In this document: positions 17,741 to 24,971 of the stretch, piece by piece
How positions within the stretch are numbered: the stretch's first letter is position 1
How the letters are laid out: every line of letters starts with the position of its first letter
From: CAVTRI01 sp963737075
GTDB taxonomy: Bacteria; Actinomycetota; Acidimicrobiia; Acidimicrobiales; Palsa-688
NCBI GenBank assembly: GCA_963737075.1
Contig: CAVTRI010000002.1
Location: forward strand, 1,054,001 to 1,118,000
Direction of reading: 5' to 3'
DNA length: 64,000 nt
Made by a program: the position numbers and the translations under genes
The notes under the pieces: model-generated
Database searches by the model: none
Seen by the model: the letters and a program-made list of their open reading frames with translations, nothing else
Told to the model about the DNA's origin: nothing

Positions 17741-17858
17741 GGGCGCGGCCGCCTTTCGTCTAGGTGCGGGCCGCCTTTGGGGGGGGGGCGCCTTTGGCCT
17801 AATGGTGCGGGCCGCCTTTGGGCGGGGGCCGCTTTTGGGTGCGGGCCGCCTTTGGGCA
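17741..17858. repeat. GC-rich degenerate repeats, unit around GTGCGGGCCGCCTTTGGG
   Basis: Three near-exact copies of the 18-bp unit begin at about 17764, 17805 and 17839. Truncated variants lie between them (GGCGCCTTTGG, GGGGCCGCTTTTGGG). The array sits between the convergent DUF559-like and pcnA genes. No protein-like frame is credible. Together with the array that follows it fills the 418-bp junction. Confidence 0.8.
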
Positions 17859-17945
17859 AGGCCTACGCGCACAGGACGGCGCGCTGCTGGCTGATGGCGC
17901 CGAGTGAACTGCGCGATGCATGCACGAAATCAGCCAGGTATCGCG

Positions 17946-18125
17946 CAGCCCTCCCGATCGCCCGCGCGAGATCGCGCAGTCAACCGTCCCGGGGCGCCCG
18001 GCGGCAGCCCTGCCGATCGCCCGTGCGAGATCGCGCAGTCAACCGCCCTGGGGGGCGGCCCCGGCGCCAGCCCTGCCGATCGCCCGCGCGCGACCTGCCG
18101 ATCGCCCGCACGAGATCGCGCAGTC
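17946..18125. repeat. Tandem repeats of about 60 bp containing GATCGCGCAGTC
   Basis: Units begin at about 17946, 18005 and 18068 with CAGCCCTSCCGATCGCCCG; the full units share GAGATCGCGCAGTCAACCG and differ in their GC-rich ends. A fourth, shortened unit ends at about 18125. The array reaches almost to the pcnA stop codon at 18133. Spacing of 59 and 63 bp and variable sequence rule out a CRISPR array. No function is evident. Confidence 0.82.
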
Positions 18126-18132
18126 GAGCTCT

Positions 18133-19518
18133 TCAGGCCGAAGCCGACCGCTGCGCCCACCAGCCGTCGAGCCGCCGCCCCGCCTCCTCCTCACCGAGGG
18201 GACCTTCTTCGAGCCGCAGCTCGAGCAGGTAGCGAAGGGCTTCGCCCACCAGTGGGCCGGGCCCGATTCCGAGACGGGCCATGACCGCCACGCCGTCGAG
18301 ATCGGGCCGAATGGCGGCCAGCTCCTCCCGCTGGCGCAGGTCGGCGATGCGTTCCTCGAGCTCGTCCATGCGCCTGGCCAGGGCTCGGGCCTTGGCTGCG
18401 TTGCGGGTGGTGCAGTCGCTGCGGGTGAGCTCGTTGAGCCGGTCGAGCAGCGGCCCCGCATCGCGCACGTAGCGCCGCACGGCGCTGTCGGTCCAGCCCA
18501 TTCGGTACGTGTGGAACCGCAGGTGCAGCTCCACCAGCCGGCTGACGATCTCGATGTCGTCGACCGAGTACCGCAGGGCCCGCATCCGGTCGCGGGTCAT
18601 GCGCGCGCCGACCATCTCGTGGTGGTGGAAGCTCACTGCCCCTCGCGGCCCGAACGACCGGGTCTTCGGCTTCCCCACGTCGTGGAAGAGAGCCGCCAGC
18701 CGCAGCAGCCGGTCCGGGGAGGTCCGTTCGACCACGGCGATGGTGTGGGCGAGGACGTCCTTGTGCCGGTGGATCGGGTCCTGTTCGAGCGCCAGCGCCG
18801 GCAGCTCGGGGAGGAACTCATCTGCCAATCCGGTCTCCACCAGAAACCACAGCCCCTCCCCTGGCTGCCGCACCACGATCAGCTTGTCCAGCTCGTCGCG
18901 GATGCGTTCGTCCGACACGATGTCCAGCCGCGACCGGAGGGCGACGACAGCGTCGACGACGGAGGGCTCGGGCGTGAGTCCGTACCCGGCGATGAACCTC
19001 GCTGCCCGCAGCATCCGGAGCGGGTCGTCGGTGAAGGACTCCTCGGATGCCAGCGGTGTCCGCAGGCGTCCGGCAGCCAGGTCGGCGACACCATCAAACG
19101 GGTCGACCAGCGTGAGGTCGGGCAGCGACAGGGCCATGGCGTTAACGGTGAAATCCCGCCGGGACAAATCGGCTTCTACCGCTTCGGCATAGGTCACCGC
19201 CGGCTTCCGAGAGTCAGGGCGGTACGCCTCGGCGCGGTGCGTGGTGATCTCCAGCCGCCGCTCTCCCACCCGGACGCCGATGGTCCCGAAGCGCGCCCCC
19301 TGGGTCCACACCGCGTCCGCCCAGTCGCGGACGAGGGCTTCGGTTTCCTCGGGCCGGGCGTCGGTCGTGAAGTCCAGGTCGTTGTCGTCGTGCAGCCTGC
19401 CCAGGACGGCGTCGCGGACGACCCCGCCGACCAGGTAGATCCGGTGCCCGGCATCGGAAAACCGCGCCGCCAGGTCGGCGGTCTCAGCGACGAGGGGTCG
19501 CAGGCGGTCCGGAATCAC
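18133..19518 (-). CDS. pcnA: CCA-adding enzyme / polynucleotide adenylyltransferase family
   Basis: The enzyme adds or repairs the CCA end of tRNAs. The nucleotidyltransferase core has LVGGVVRDAVLGR, the metal-binding DLDFT (DxD) and RRDFTVNAMA. The RNA-binding region has DPLRMLRAARFIAGYGL. A C-terminal HD domain follows, with RHKDVLAHT and ALFHDVGKPKTR. The length of 461 residues and this architecture match the actinobacterial proteins named PcnA (Rv3907c position), and the nearby DUF6049 and trx genes keep that order. The tRNAs in this window lack an encoded CCA, consistent with a need for this enzyme. Confidence 0.93.
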   Translation of the reverse strand: MIPDRLRPLVAETADLAARFSDAGHRIYLVGGVVRDAVLGRLHDDNDLDFTTDARPEETEALVRDWADAVWTQGARFGTIGVRVGERRLEITTHRAEAYRPDSRKPAVTYAEAVEADLSRRDFTVNAMALSLPDLTLVDPFDGVADLAAGRLRTPLASEESFTDDPLRMLRAARFIAGYGLTPEPSVVDAVVALRSRLDIVSDERIRDELDKLIVVRQPGEGLWFLVETGLADEFLPELPALALEQDPIHRHKDVLAHTIAVVERTSPDRLLRLAALFHDVGKPKTRSFGPRGAVSFHHHEMVGARMTRDRMRALRYSVDDIEIVSRLVELHLRFHTYRMGWTDSAVRRYVRDAGPLLDRLNELTRSDCTTRNAAKARALARRMDELEERIADLRQREELAAIRPDLDGVAVMARLGIGPGPLVGEALRYLLELRLEEGPLGEEEAGRRLDGWWAQRSASA

Positions 19519-19561
19519 GACCGTTCAGCGTACCGGCGGCCCTCCTGAGGACCGCCCGAAT

Positions 19562-20575
19562 TCACCCGAAATGCACTCGCTGGGCAGCGAGCACCGCCTC
19601 CCGCCCCGGACCCCGGTTCGTGGCCGGCTCCCGCACCACCTCTTCGCCGGCCAGCGCGGCCACACCGGACGCCGTGCAGTCGACCAGCGCCCTGAGGTCG
19701 TAGCCACCCTCCAGCACCATGAGCCGGCGGCCGTTGGGCACCACGTCTCGCAGGCGGCCGATGACGGCGGCGTAATCACCAGCGGACAGCTCGAGGCCTG
19801 TCAGCGGGTCGGCACGGTGGCCGTCGAAGCCGGCCGAGATGATCAGCCACGTGGGCCGCACGCGTTCGACCAGCGGGGCGACCACGAGATCGAACGCGGC
19901 CAAGTACACATCCCCGGTGGCGCCCGCCGGCAGTGGCACGTTGACGGTGGCCCCTTCCCCCTCTCCCGCGCCGGTCTCGTCGAGCCGCCCCGTTCCTGGG
20001 TAAAGCGGCCACTCGTGCAAGGACAGGTAGGTGACCCTTGGGTCGCGGTAAAAGGTTTCCTGCGTTCCGTTCCCGTGGTGGGCGTCGATGTCGGCCACGA
20101 GCACCCGCTCGCCCTCGTCGGCCAGGGCACAAGCGGCGATGGCGACGTTGTTGAGGAGGCAGAAACCCATGCCCCGGCGCGGTGTCGCGTGGTGACCGGG
20201 AGGGCGCACGGCGACGAACGCGGCGTCCGCTTCGCCACGGCGCAGCCGCTCAATGGCGTCGAGGCCGCCGCCGGCAGCGACCAGGGCCGCGTCCCAGCTC
20301 TGCGGGCACACCGACGTGTCGGGGTCGAGGTCTCCGCCCCCCGCCGCGCAAAACCTCTCGATCGTGTCCACGTATTTGGCGTCGTGCACCCGAAGCAGCT
20401 CTTCCCGCTGGGCCGCCCGGGGGGTCACCGGTTGGAGCGCGTCGCCCAGGCCGGACTCGGCGAGCCCGAGCGTCACCGCCTCCAGGCGCGTCGCCCGCTC
20501 TGGGTGCCCCCGCCCGGTGTCGTGACAGGCACACGCTTCGTGCATCTCGACCAGGACAGCGGTGGGGACGGCCAC
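19562..20575 (-). CDS. Histone deacetylase family protein (AcuC-like)
   Basis: The 337-residue protein has the full zinc-dependent arginase/deacetylase fold motifs: RPPGHHATP, GFCLLNNVAIAA, DIDAHHGNGTQ (zinc-binding Asp and His), ISAGFDGH (zinc-binding Asp) and EGGYDL. Bacterial members remove acetyl groups from proteins such as acetyl-CoA synthetase or from acetylpolyamines; the substrate here cannot be told from sequence. It lies 43 bp upstream of pcnA on the same strand. A G-rich repeat tract separates it from the divergent GNAT gene, so acetylation and deacetylation genes face each other. Confidence 0.92.
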   Translation of the reverse strand: MAVPTAVLVEMHEACACHDTGRGHPERATRLEAVTLGLAESGLGDALQPVTPRAAQREELLRVHDAKYVDTIERFCAAGGGDLDPDTSVCPQSWDAALVAAGGGLDAIERLRRGEADAAFVAVRPPGHHATPRRGMGFCLLNNVAIAACALADEGERVLVADIDAHHGNGTQETFYRDPRVTYLSLHEWPLYPGTGRLDETGAGEGEGATVNVPLPAGATGDVYLAAFDLVVAPLVERVRPTWLIISAGFDGHRADPLTGLELSAGDYAAVIGRLRDVVPNGRRLMVLEGGYDLRALVDCTASGVAALAGEEVVREPATNRGPGREAVLAAQRVHFG

Positions 20576-20600
20576 ACCGACAACCTACGCCTCCTCGCGG

Positions 20601-20727
20601 GTGGGGTGCCGGGGTCGGGGCGGCGATAGGGGAAGTGGGGTGCCGGGGTCGGGGCGGGGATAGCGGAGGTCGGGCCGGGGTGGGGGTGGCGATAGGGGAG
20701 GTGGGGCCGGGGTCGGGGCGGGGTGGT
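20601..20727. repeat. G-rich imperfect repeats (GGGGTCGGGGCGG units)
   Basis: The plus strand carries several copies of GTGCCGGGGTCGGGGCGG-like units mixed with GATAGGGGAGGTGGGG. Runs of four or more G recur every 5-10 bases, enough for G-quadruplexes on this strand. The tract fills the divergent region between the deacetylase-family gene and the GNAT gene, so it lies in both promoter regions. No function is proven. Confidence 0.8.
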
Positions 20728-20849
20728 ATCCGTGGCGGGCGGGCGGAGAGGTACCCTGAACCGCGCCGTGCGAACCACCCCGCCTCTGGACGGGTCGTGA
20801 GCGAACCCACCAGCGCAGGTTGGCGCAGCGCCCCTAACGGGCGGCGCCG

Positions 20850-21566
20850 ATGAGCGCCGCGTCCGCGAACGTCCTGCAATGCGGCCGAGAACGTGCCCGG
20901 ACAGGGTCCTGGCGGGGGGACCGCGACGTCGCGTTCTTGGCGCCGCTGGCGGATAGCCCGCCCCCGTCGGTGGAATTCTTGCACCGCTGCTTGGACACGC
21001 TCGCCCAGCGCGGGTACCGGCGGGTCGTCACCGGGGCGCTGTCGCCGATGGAGCAGGTCGGTTTTCTCGCCGCCGGGTTCGATATCCATGAGCACCTGCA
21101 CCTGCTCGGCATCGACCTGGGCCCAGATCTCCCGTCCGTCCCTGACGGCCTGCCATTGCACCGGGGACGGCGGCGAACGGCGGACGTGCTGGCTGTCGAC
21201 GCGTCCGCGTTCAGCGCCTTCTGGCGGTTCGACGAAGAAGGCTTGCGCGACGCGATTCGAGCCACCCCCAGCACCCGTTACCGGGTCGCGGTCGCCCCCG
21301 GCGGGACGGTTGCCGGCTACGCCGTGTGCGGACGGTCAGGACCGCGGGGCTTCGTGCAGCGTCTCGCGGTCGACCCCGGTGTCCAGCGGCGGGGCACGGG
21401 ACGGCGGCTGCTCCTCGATGGGTTGCATTGGATGCGGCGCCACGCGGTGCGGCGCGCACTGGTCAACACGCAGATAGGCAATGAGGGCGCGTTGAGCCTG
21501 TACCGCGCGGTGGGGTTTGTCGACGAGCCGGGCGGCCTCTCCGTACTGACCGCCGGGTTGCCATGA
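20850..21566 (+). CDS. GNAT family N-acetyltransferase
   Basis: The C-terminal half (about residues 105-238) is a GNAT domain: YRVAVAPGGTVAGYAV strand, then the acetyl-CoA loop LAVDPGVQRRGTGRRLLLDGL and the NEGALSLYRAVGF end. The N-terminal 100 residues include a segment (LHRCLDTLAQRGYRRVVTGAL) that resembles a degenerate first GNAT unit, so the protein may be a tandem GNAT with one active site. The target is unknown. Its stop overlaps the next ATG by four bases, so it is coupled to the DUF6049 gene. Confidence 0.88.
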   Translation: MSAASANVLQCGRERARTGSWRGDRDVAFLAPLADSPPPSVEFLHRCLDTLAQRGYRRVVTGALSPMEQVGFLAAGFDIHEHLHLLGIDLGPDLPSVPDGLPLHRGRRRTADVLAVDASAFSAFWRFDEEGLRDAIRATPSTRYRVAVAPGGTVAGYAVCGRSGPRGFVQRLAVDPGVQRRGTGRRLLLDGLHWMRRHAVRRALVNTQIGNEGALSLYRAVGFVDEPGGLSVLTAGLP

Positions 21567-22795
21567 CAGCGCTGGATGCCGGGCCGGGCGGTAGGTGGCT
21601 GGGTACCCGGCTGAGTGGACTTCTCGCGAGAAGCGGGGCGATTGGGACCGTGGGCAGGCTGACCGCGGTCGTGGCCGTGCTGCTCGGGATCTTGTTGGTG
21701 CCGGTCGTTAGCCCGGCGTCCGCGGCCGGCTCGGGGCTGCGCCTGGTTTCGCAGTCACCCTGGGTCCTGTCCGGCCAGACCTTCGACCTGACGGTCGCGT
21801 TGCCACCGGGGACGCCACCTGACGACAGGATCCAGGTGTTCGGCTACGCCCGCCTTACGACACGCACCGGGTTCAACCAGTCCCTGTCGGGACAGATGAA
21901 CGGGTCTGCGCGCTGGCACTTCTACCCCACCCCGGTGAGCCAGGTTCCGACCGACGCCGCCGGAGACGCCGTCTTTCGCATCCCAGTCGACACCAGCGCG
22001 GCCAACTCGCCTTTCTCCTCCTTCTACACGTCGGCGAGCCAAGGGCCGGGAGTGTTTCCCCTGCAAGTGCGACTCTTCAACAGTGACGGGGTCCCGGTCG
22101 GCCAGCCACTGACGACGTTCCTCGTGTACGGAGGTTCGCCAGAGGGCAACGGCACGCCCAAGCTGTCCGTGTCGCTCACGATCCCGTTCCATGCCGCCCC
22201 GGCGCTCGGCCCGACGCTGGTGCCCCAACGGCTCGGCTCCCAGGCGTCGAGCGAGCTGGCTGCACTGGCGCGCGTCCTGGCCGTCCGGGCTGACGTGCCG
22301 CTCTCTCTGCTGGTGACTCCCCAGACCCTTGACGCCCTGGCGATGGGGACCGCCACCGACCGGGCGACACTCGGGCAATTGGCCGGGCTTCCTGCGAGCG
22401 ACCAGGTCCTGCCCGCCACCTACGTCCCCTCCGATCTACCCGGCATGGTGGCAGCCGGGCTCGACAACGAGATCACCGCTCAGCTGCAAGCAGGCGCCAC
22501 CACCCTGGCGAGCCGCCTCCACAAGACGCCGTCCACGCGCACGTGGGTTACCAGCGGGCCGCTTGACGAGGTCACCGCCGCCGACCTGGTCCGCCGTGGC
22601 ATTTCGCAGCTGATCGTCCCCAACGGGGATCTCGAGCGCGCTGCCTTCCAGCGCGCAGGAGACCACGTTCGCCCGACCGAGCGAGGTGACAGGTCGGTCG
22701 TGGAACCTGCTTGCGGCTGGAGCCGACACCGACCTGTCCAAGCTGCTGACTTCCGGTGGCAATCCGGTATTGGTCGCCAACCAGGTGCTGGCTGA
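21563..22795 (+). CDS. DUF6049 family secreted/membrane protein, N-terminal part before a frameshift
   Basis: The frame starts with ATGACAGC overlapping the GNAT stop. Residues 32-55 form a signal peptide (LTAVVAVLLGILLVPVVSPASAA). The exported region has immunoglobulin-like beta sequence (LRLVSQSPWVLSGQTFDLTV). Relatives (Rv3909 in M. tuberculosis, between pcnA and trxB) are large exported proteins with one C-terminal membrane anchor and no known function. Homologous sequence ends at about base 22655 (AAFQR); the last 45 residues to 22795 are out of frame. Confidence 0.82.
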   Translation: MTALDAGPGGRWLGTRLSGLLARSGAIGTVGRLTAVVAVLLGILLVPVVSPASAAGSGLRLVSQSPWVLSGQTFDLTVALPPGTPPDDRIQVFGYARLTTRTGFNQSLSGQMNGSARWHFYPTPVSQVPTDAAGDAVFRIPVDTSAANSPFSSFYTSASQGPGVFPLQVRLFNSDGVPVGQPLTTFLVYGGSPEGNGTPKLSVSLTIPFHAAPALGPTLVPQRLGSQASSELAALARVLAVRADVPLSLLVTPQTLDALAMGTATDRATLGQLAGLPASDQVLPATYVPSDLPGMVAAGLDNEITAQLQAGATTLASRLHKTPSTRTWVTSGPLDEVTAADLVRRGISQLIVPNGDLERAAFQRAGDHVRPTERGDRSVVEPACGWSRHRPVQAADFRWQSGIGRQPGAG

Positions 22796-23915
22796 GCTGG
22801 CGATGGTCGAGGTGGAAACTCCGGGCCTCACCCGCGGCGTGGCGGTGCTGCCACCCGCCAACTGGGTTGCCAACCCGACAATGCTGCAAACCTTGCTGAG
22901 CGGGTTGGCAGGCAACCCGTTGGTCAACGCGGTCACCGCTGACCAACTCTTCGATGCCGTGCCGCAGGGGTCGAGCGGAGAATCCGCGATCCCCCGTACC
23001 CTGGCCGCGACCAAGCCCTCGTCGTCGGTTGCGCAGGCGTCCAGCATCCGGGTCGCACGCGACCAGGTGTCGGCGTTCGCGACCGTCGTCCCCGCGCGTT
23101 CCATGGTGGAGGACCAGGTGACGACGCAGTTGCTGGTCGCAGAGTCGGCTGACCTGCCAGGGTCGACCCGTCAGGCGATTCTCGACCGGGTCGGCACCAC
23201 CACCCAGGATGTCTTCAAACGGATCCGACTGCCGGGAGCGTCGTCGATCACCGTGACGTCCAGCAACGCCAGCGTCCCCCTCACGGTGCTCTCCGACCCG
23301 TCGGTAGCCGCGCACGTGCAGCTGCGGCTGAGTAGTACCAAGCTCGCGTTTCACGAGTTCACGCCGCCTGGAGGGCAGCCGTGTGTGGTCGCCCAGCCGA
23401 CGTTGGAGACATGCGACCTTGTGCTGACGACCGCGGTGACGACGCTACGGGTGCCGGTGGAAGCGAGGACGTCGGGGGTGTTCCCGCTGTCGGTGACGCT
23501 GTGGTCTCCGGACGGTTCGCTGCAGCTCGACAGCAACGCCAATACCGTCCGCAGCACAGCCGTGTCGGGGGTCGGGATCATCATCATCGTGGTCGCGGCC
23601 CTGTTCCTGGGGGCCTGGTGGATCCGCGACGTCCGTCACGGCCGGCGGGCCCGCCAGCTGATAGACCGCCCGCCACAGACCGGGCCGCCGTCCGACGCGT
23701 CGACGGGCGCGTCGGAATCCGGGCCATCGCCGGAAGGTCCTGCAGTACCGGCGCTCGAGCCGTCGGGTGTGAGGCCTCCCAGACGCCGACCGGCTGCCGA
23801 CCGGGAGGCAGCGACAGCGCCGGAGCCGCCTCCCGCGCCGGTGCCACCGCAGCCGAAGGAAGGTTCGACGATCGAGGCTTTCTTCGCTTCTCCCCCGCCG
23901 GAGTACCGTCGCTGA
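22686..23915 (+). CDS. DUF6049 family protein, C-terminal part after a frameshift
   Basis: Reading from about 22656 in this frame restores the protein (QETTFARPSEVTGRSWN), which indicates one extra base near 22652-22659; 22686 is the first GTG. The region continues the exported domain, then reaches a membrane helix (GVGIIIIVVAALFLGAWW at about 23565-23625), a basic stop-transfer segment and a cytoplasmic Pro-rich tail ending PPPEYRR. The reconstructed protein would be about 785 residues. Whether the split is natural or a sequencing error cannot be told from one sequence. Confidence 0.82.
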   Translation: MTGRSWNLLAAGADTDLSKLLTSGGNPVLVANQVLAELAMVEVETPGLTRGVAVLPPANWVANPTMLQTLLSGLAGNPLVNAVTADQLFDAVPQGSSGESAIPRTLAATKPSSSVAQASSIRVARDQVSAFATVVPARSMVEDQVTTQLLVAESADLPGSTRQAILDRVGTTTQDVFKRIRLPGASSITVTSSNASVPLTVLSDPSVAAHVQLRLSSTKLAFHEFTPPGGQPCVVAQPTLETCDLVLTTAVTTLRVPVEARTSGVFPLSVTLWSPDGSLQLDSNANTVRSTAVSGVGIIIIVVAALFLGAWWIRDVRHGRRARQLIDRPPQTGPPSDASTGASESGPSPEGPAVPALEPSGVRPPRRRPAADREAATAPEPPPAPVPPQPKEGSTIEAFFASPPPEYRR

Positions 23916-24056
23916 CCTACCGCTGTCACCATTGTCTCGCTGGCGGGGTCCAACGTCGCACAATCAACCGGGGTTCGGCTCGATTGAGCGGCTCGTAGCT
24001 CCGCCGAGCCTGGAAAGAGAGCGGCCACCCCGCCGCGGAGGGCCAGGAGGGAAACG

Positions 24057-24896
24057 ATGAGTCGTATCCGGGTCGTCACGGACAGCGCCTGTGACCTTCC
24101 TGACGACGTGCTGGCTGAGCACGGCATTGGCCTGGTGCCGTTGCGGATCCGCTTCGGCGAGGAGGAGCTCGTCGACCGTACCGAACTTTCGACCAAATCG
24201 TTTTGGGCTCGGGTCGGATCAAGCGATCAGCTGCCCGAGACGTCAGCGCCGTCGCCAGGCGCGTTTCAGGAGTCCTTCGAGGCCATGGCGGCCGAAGGAG
24301 CGCAAGGCGTGGTGTGCGTCAACCTGTCGTCCAAGCTGTCGGCGACGATCGAGGCCGCCAGGCAGGCCGCGCGAGCTGTGGAGGGCACGATCCCGGTGCA
24401 GATTGTCGACTCGCTGAGTGTCACCCTGGGCGAGGGACTCGTGGCGCTGGACGCCGCCCACCACGCGGCCCGAGGGGGCAGCCTGGAGGAGGTGAGCGAC
24501 GCGGCCCGACGCACGGTCGAACGGATGAAGGTCTACGGCGCCATCGACACCCTGGAAAACCTCAAGAAAGGCGGCCGTATTGGTGGGGCGGCGGCACTCC
24601 TGGGATCGCTGCTGGCGATCAAACCGGTTATCGAAGTCCGCGGTGGCGTGGTCGAGCAGGAGTCCAAGCAGCGCACCCGGGTCAAGTCGTTGCAGTATCT
24701 CGCCGCCAAAGTGCAAGCAGCGGGGCCCATCTCCCGATTGGCGGCGTTCGGTGCCGACGCGCCCGACATGGACCAGTTCCTCGACCTGCTGAGCGGGGTC
24801 AAACCCACGGAGCGAATGTTCGTTGGCGACATCGGGCCTGTCATCGGTACCCACTGCGGGCCTCGCGCCATAGGGGTGGCCTGGCTCCCCGCGTAG
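24057..24896 (+). CDS. DegV family fatty-acid-binding protein
   Basis: DegV/FakB proteins hold a fatty acid for phosphorylation by FakA and so feed exogenous fatty acids into phospholipid synthesis. The 279-residue sequence opens with RIRVVTDSACDLPDDVLAEHGI, the family signature, and has VCVNLSSKLSATIEAA, DSLSVTLGEGL and LENLKKGGRIGGAAALLGSLLAIKPV. The ATG is preceded by AGGAGGGAAACG. No fakA-like kinase gene is in the window. It stands where MviN and sigM lie in mycobacteria, between DUF6049 and the trx genes. Confidence 0.93.
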   Translation: MSRIRVVTDSACDLPDDVLAEHGIGLVPLRIRFGEEELVDRTELSTKSFWARVGSSDQLPETSAPSPGAFQESFEAMAAEGAQGVVCVNLSSKLSATIEAARQAARAVEGTIPVQIVDSLSVTLGEGLVALDAAHHAARGGSLEEVSDAARRTVERMKVYGAIDTLENLKKGGRIGGAAALLGSLLAIKPVIEVRGGVVEQESKQRTRVKSLQYLAAKVQAAGPISRLAAFGADAPDMDQFLDLLSGVKPTERMFVGDIGPVIGTHCGPRAIGVAWLPA

Positions 24897-24971
24897 CGGC
24901 TGAGGATCGCACGGGCCGCTCAGCGTGCGGTGACACAGCCGGTCCGAGGTCGGCCGATAGCCTGAAGCCCC

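Noticed and set aside
17946..18125. Possible CRISPR array
   Set aside because: Units vary in length and sequence, there are no uniform spacers and no cas genes in the window.
17920..19548. Long plus-strand open frame opposite pcnA
   Set aside because: It is antisense to a clear CCA-adding enzyme and contains no domain; high GC alone keeps such frames open.
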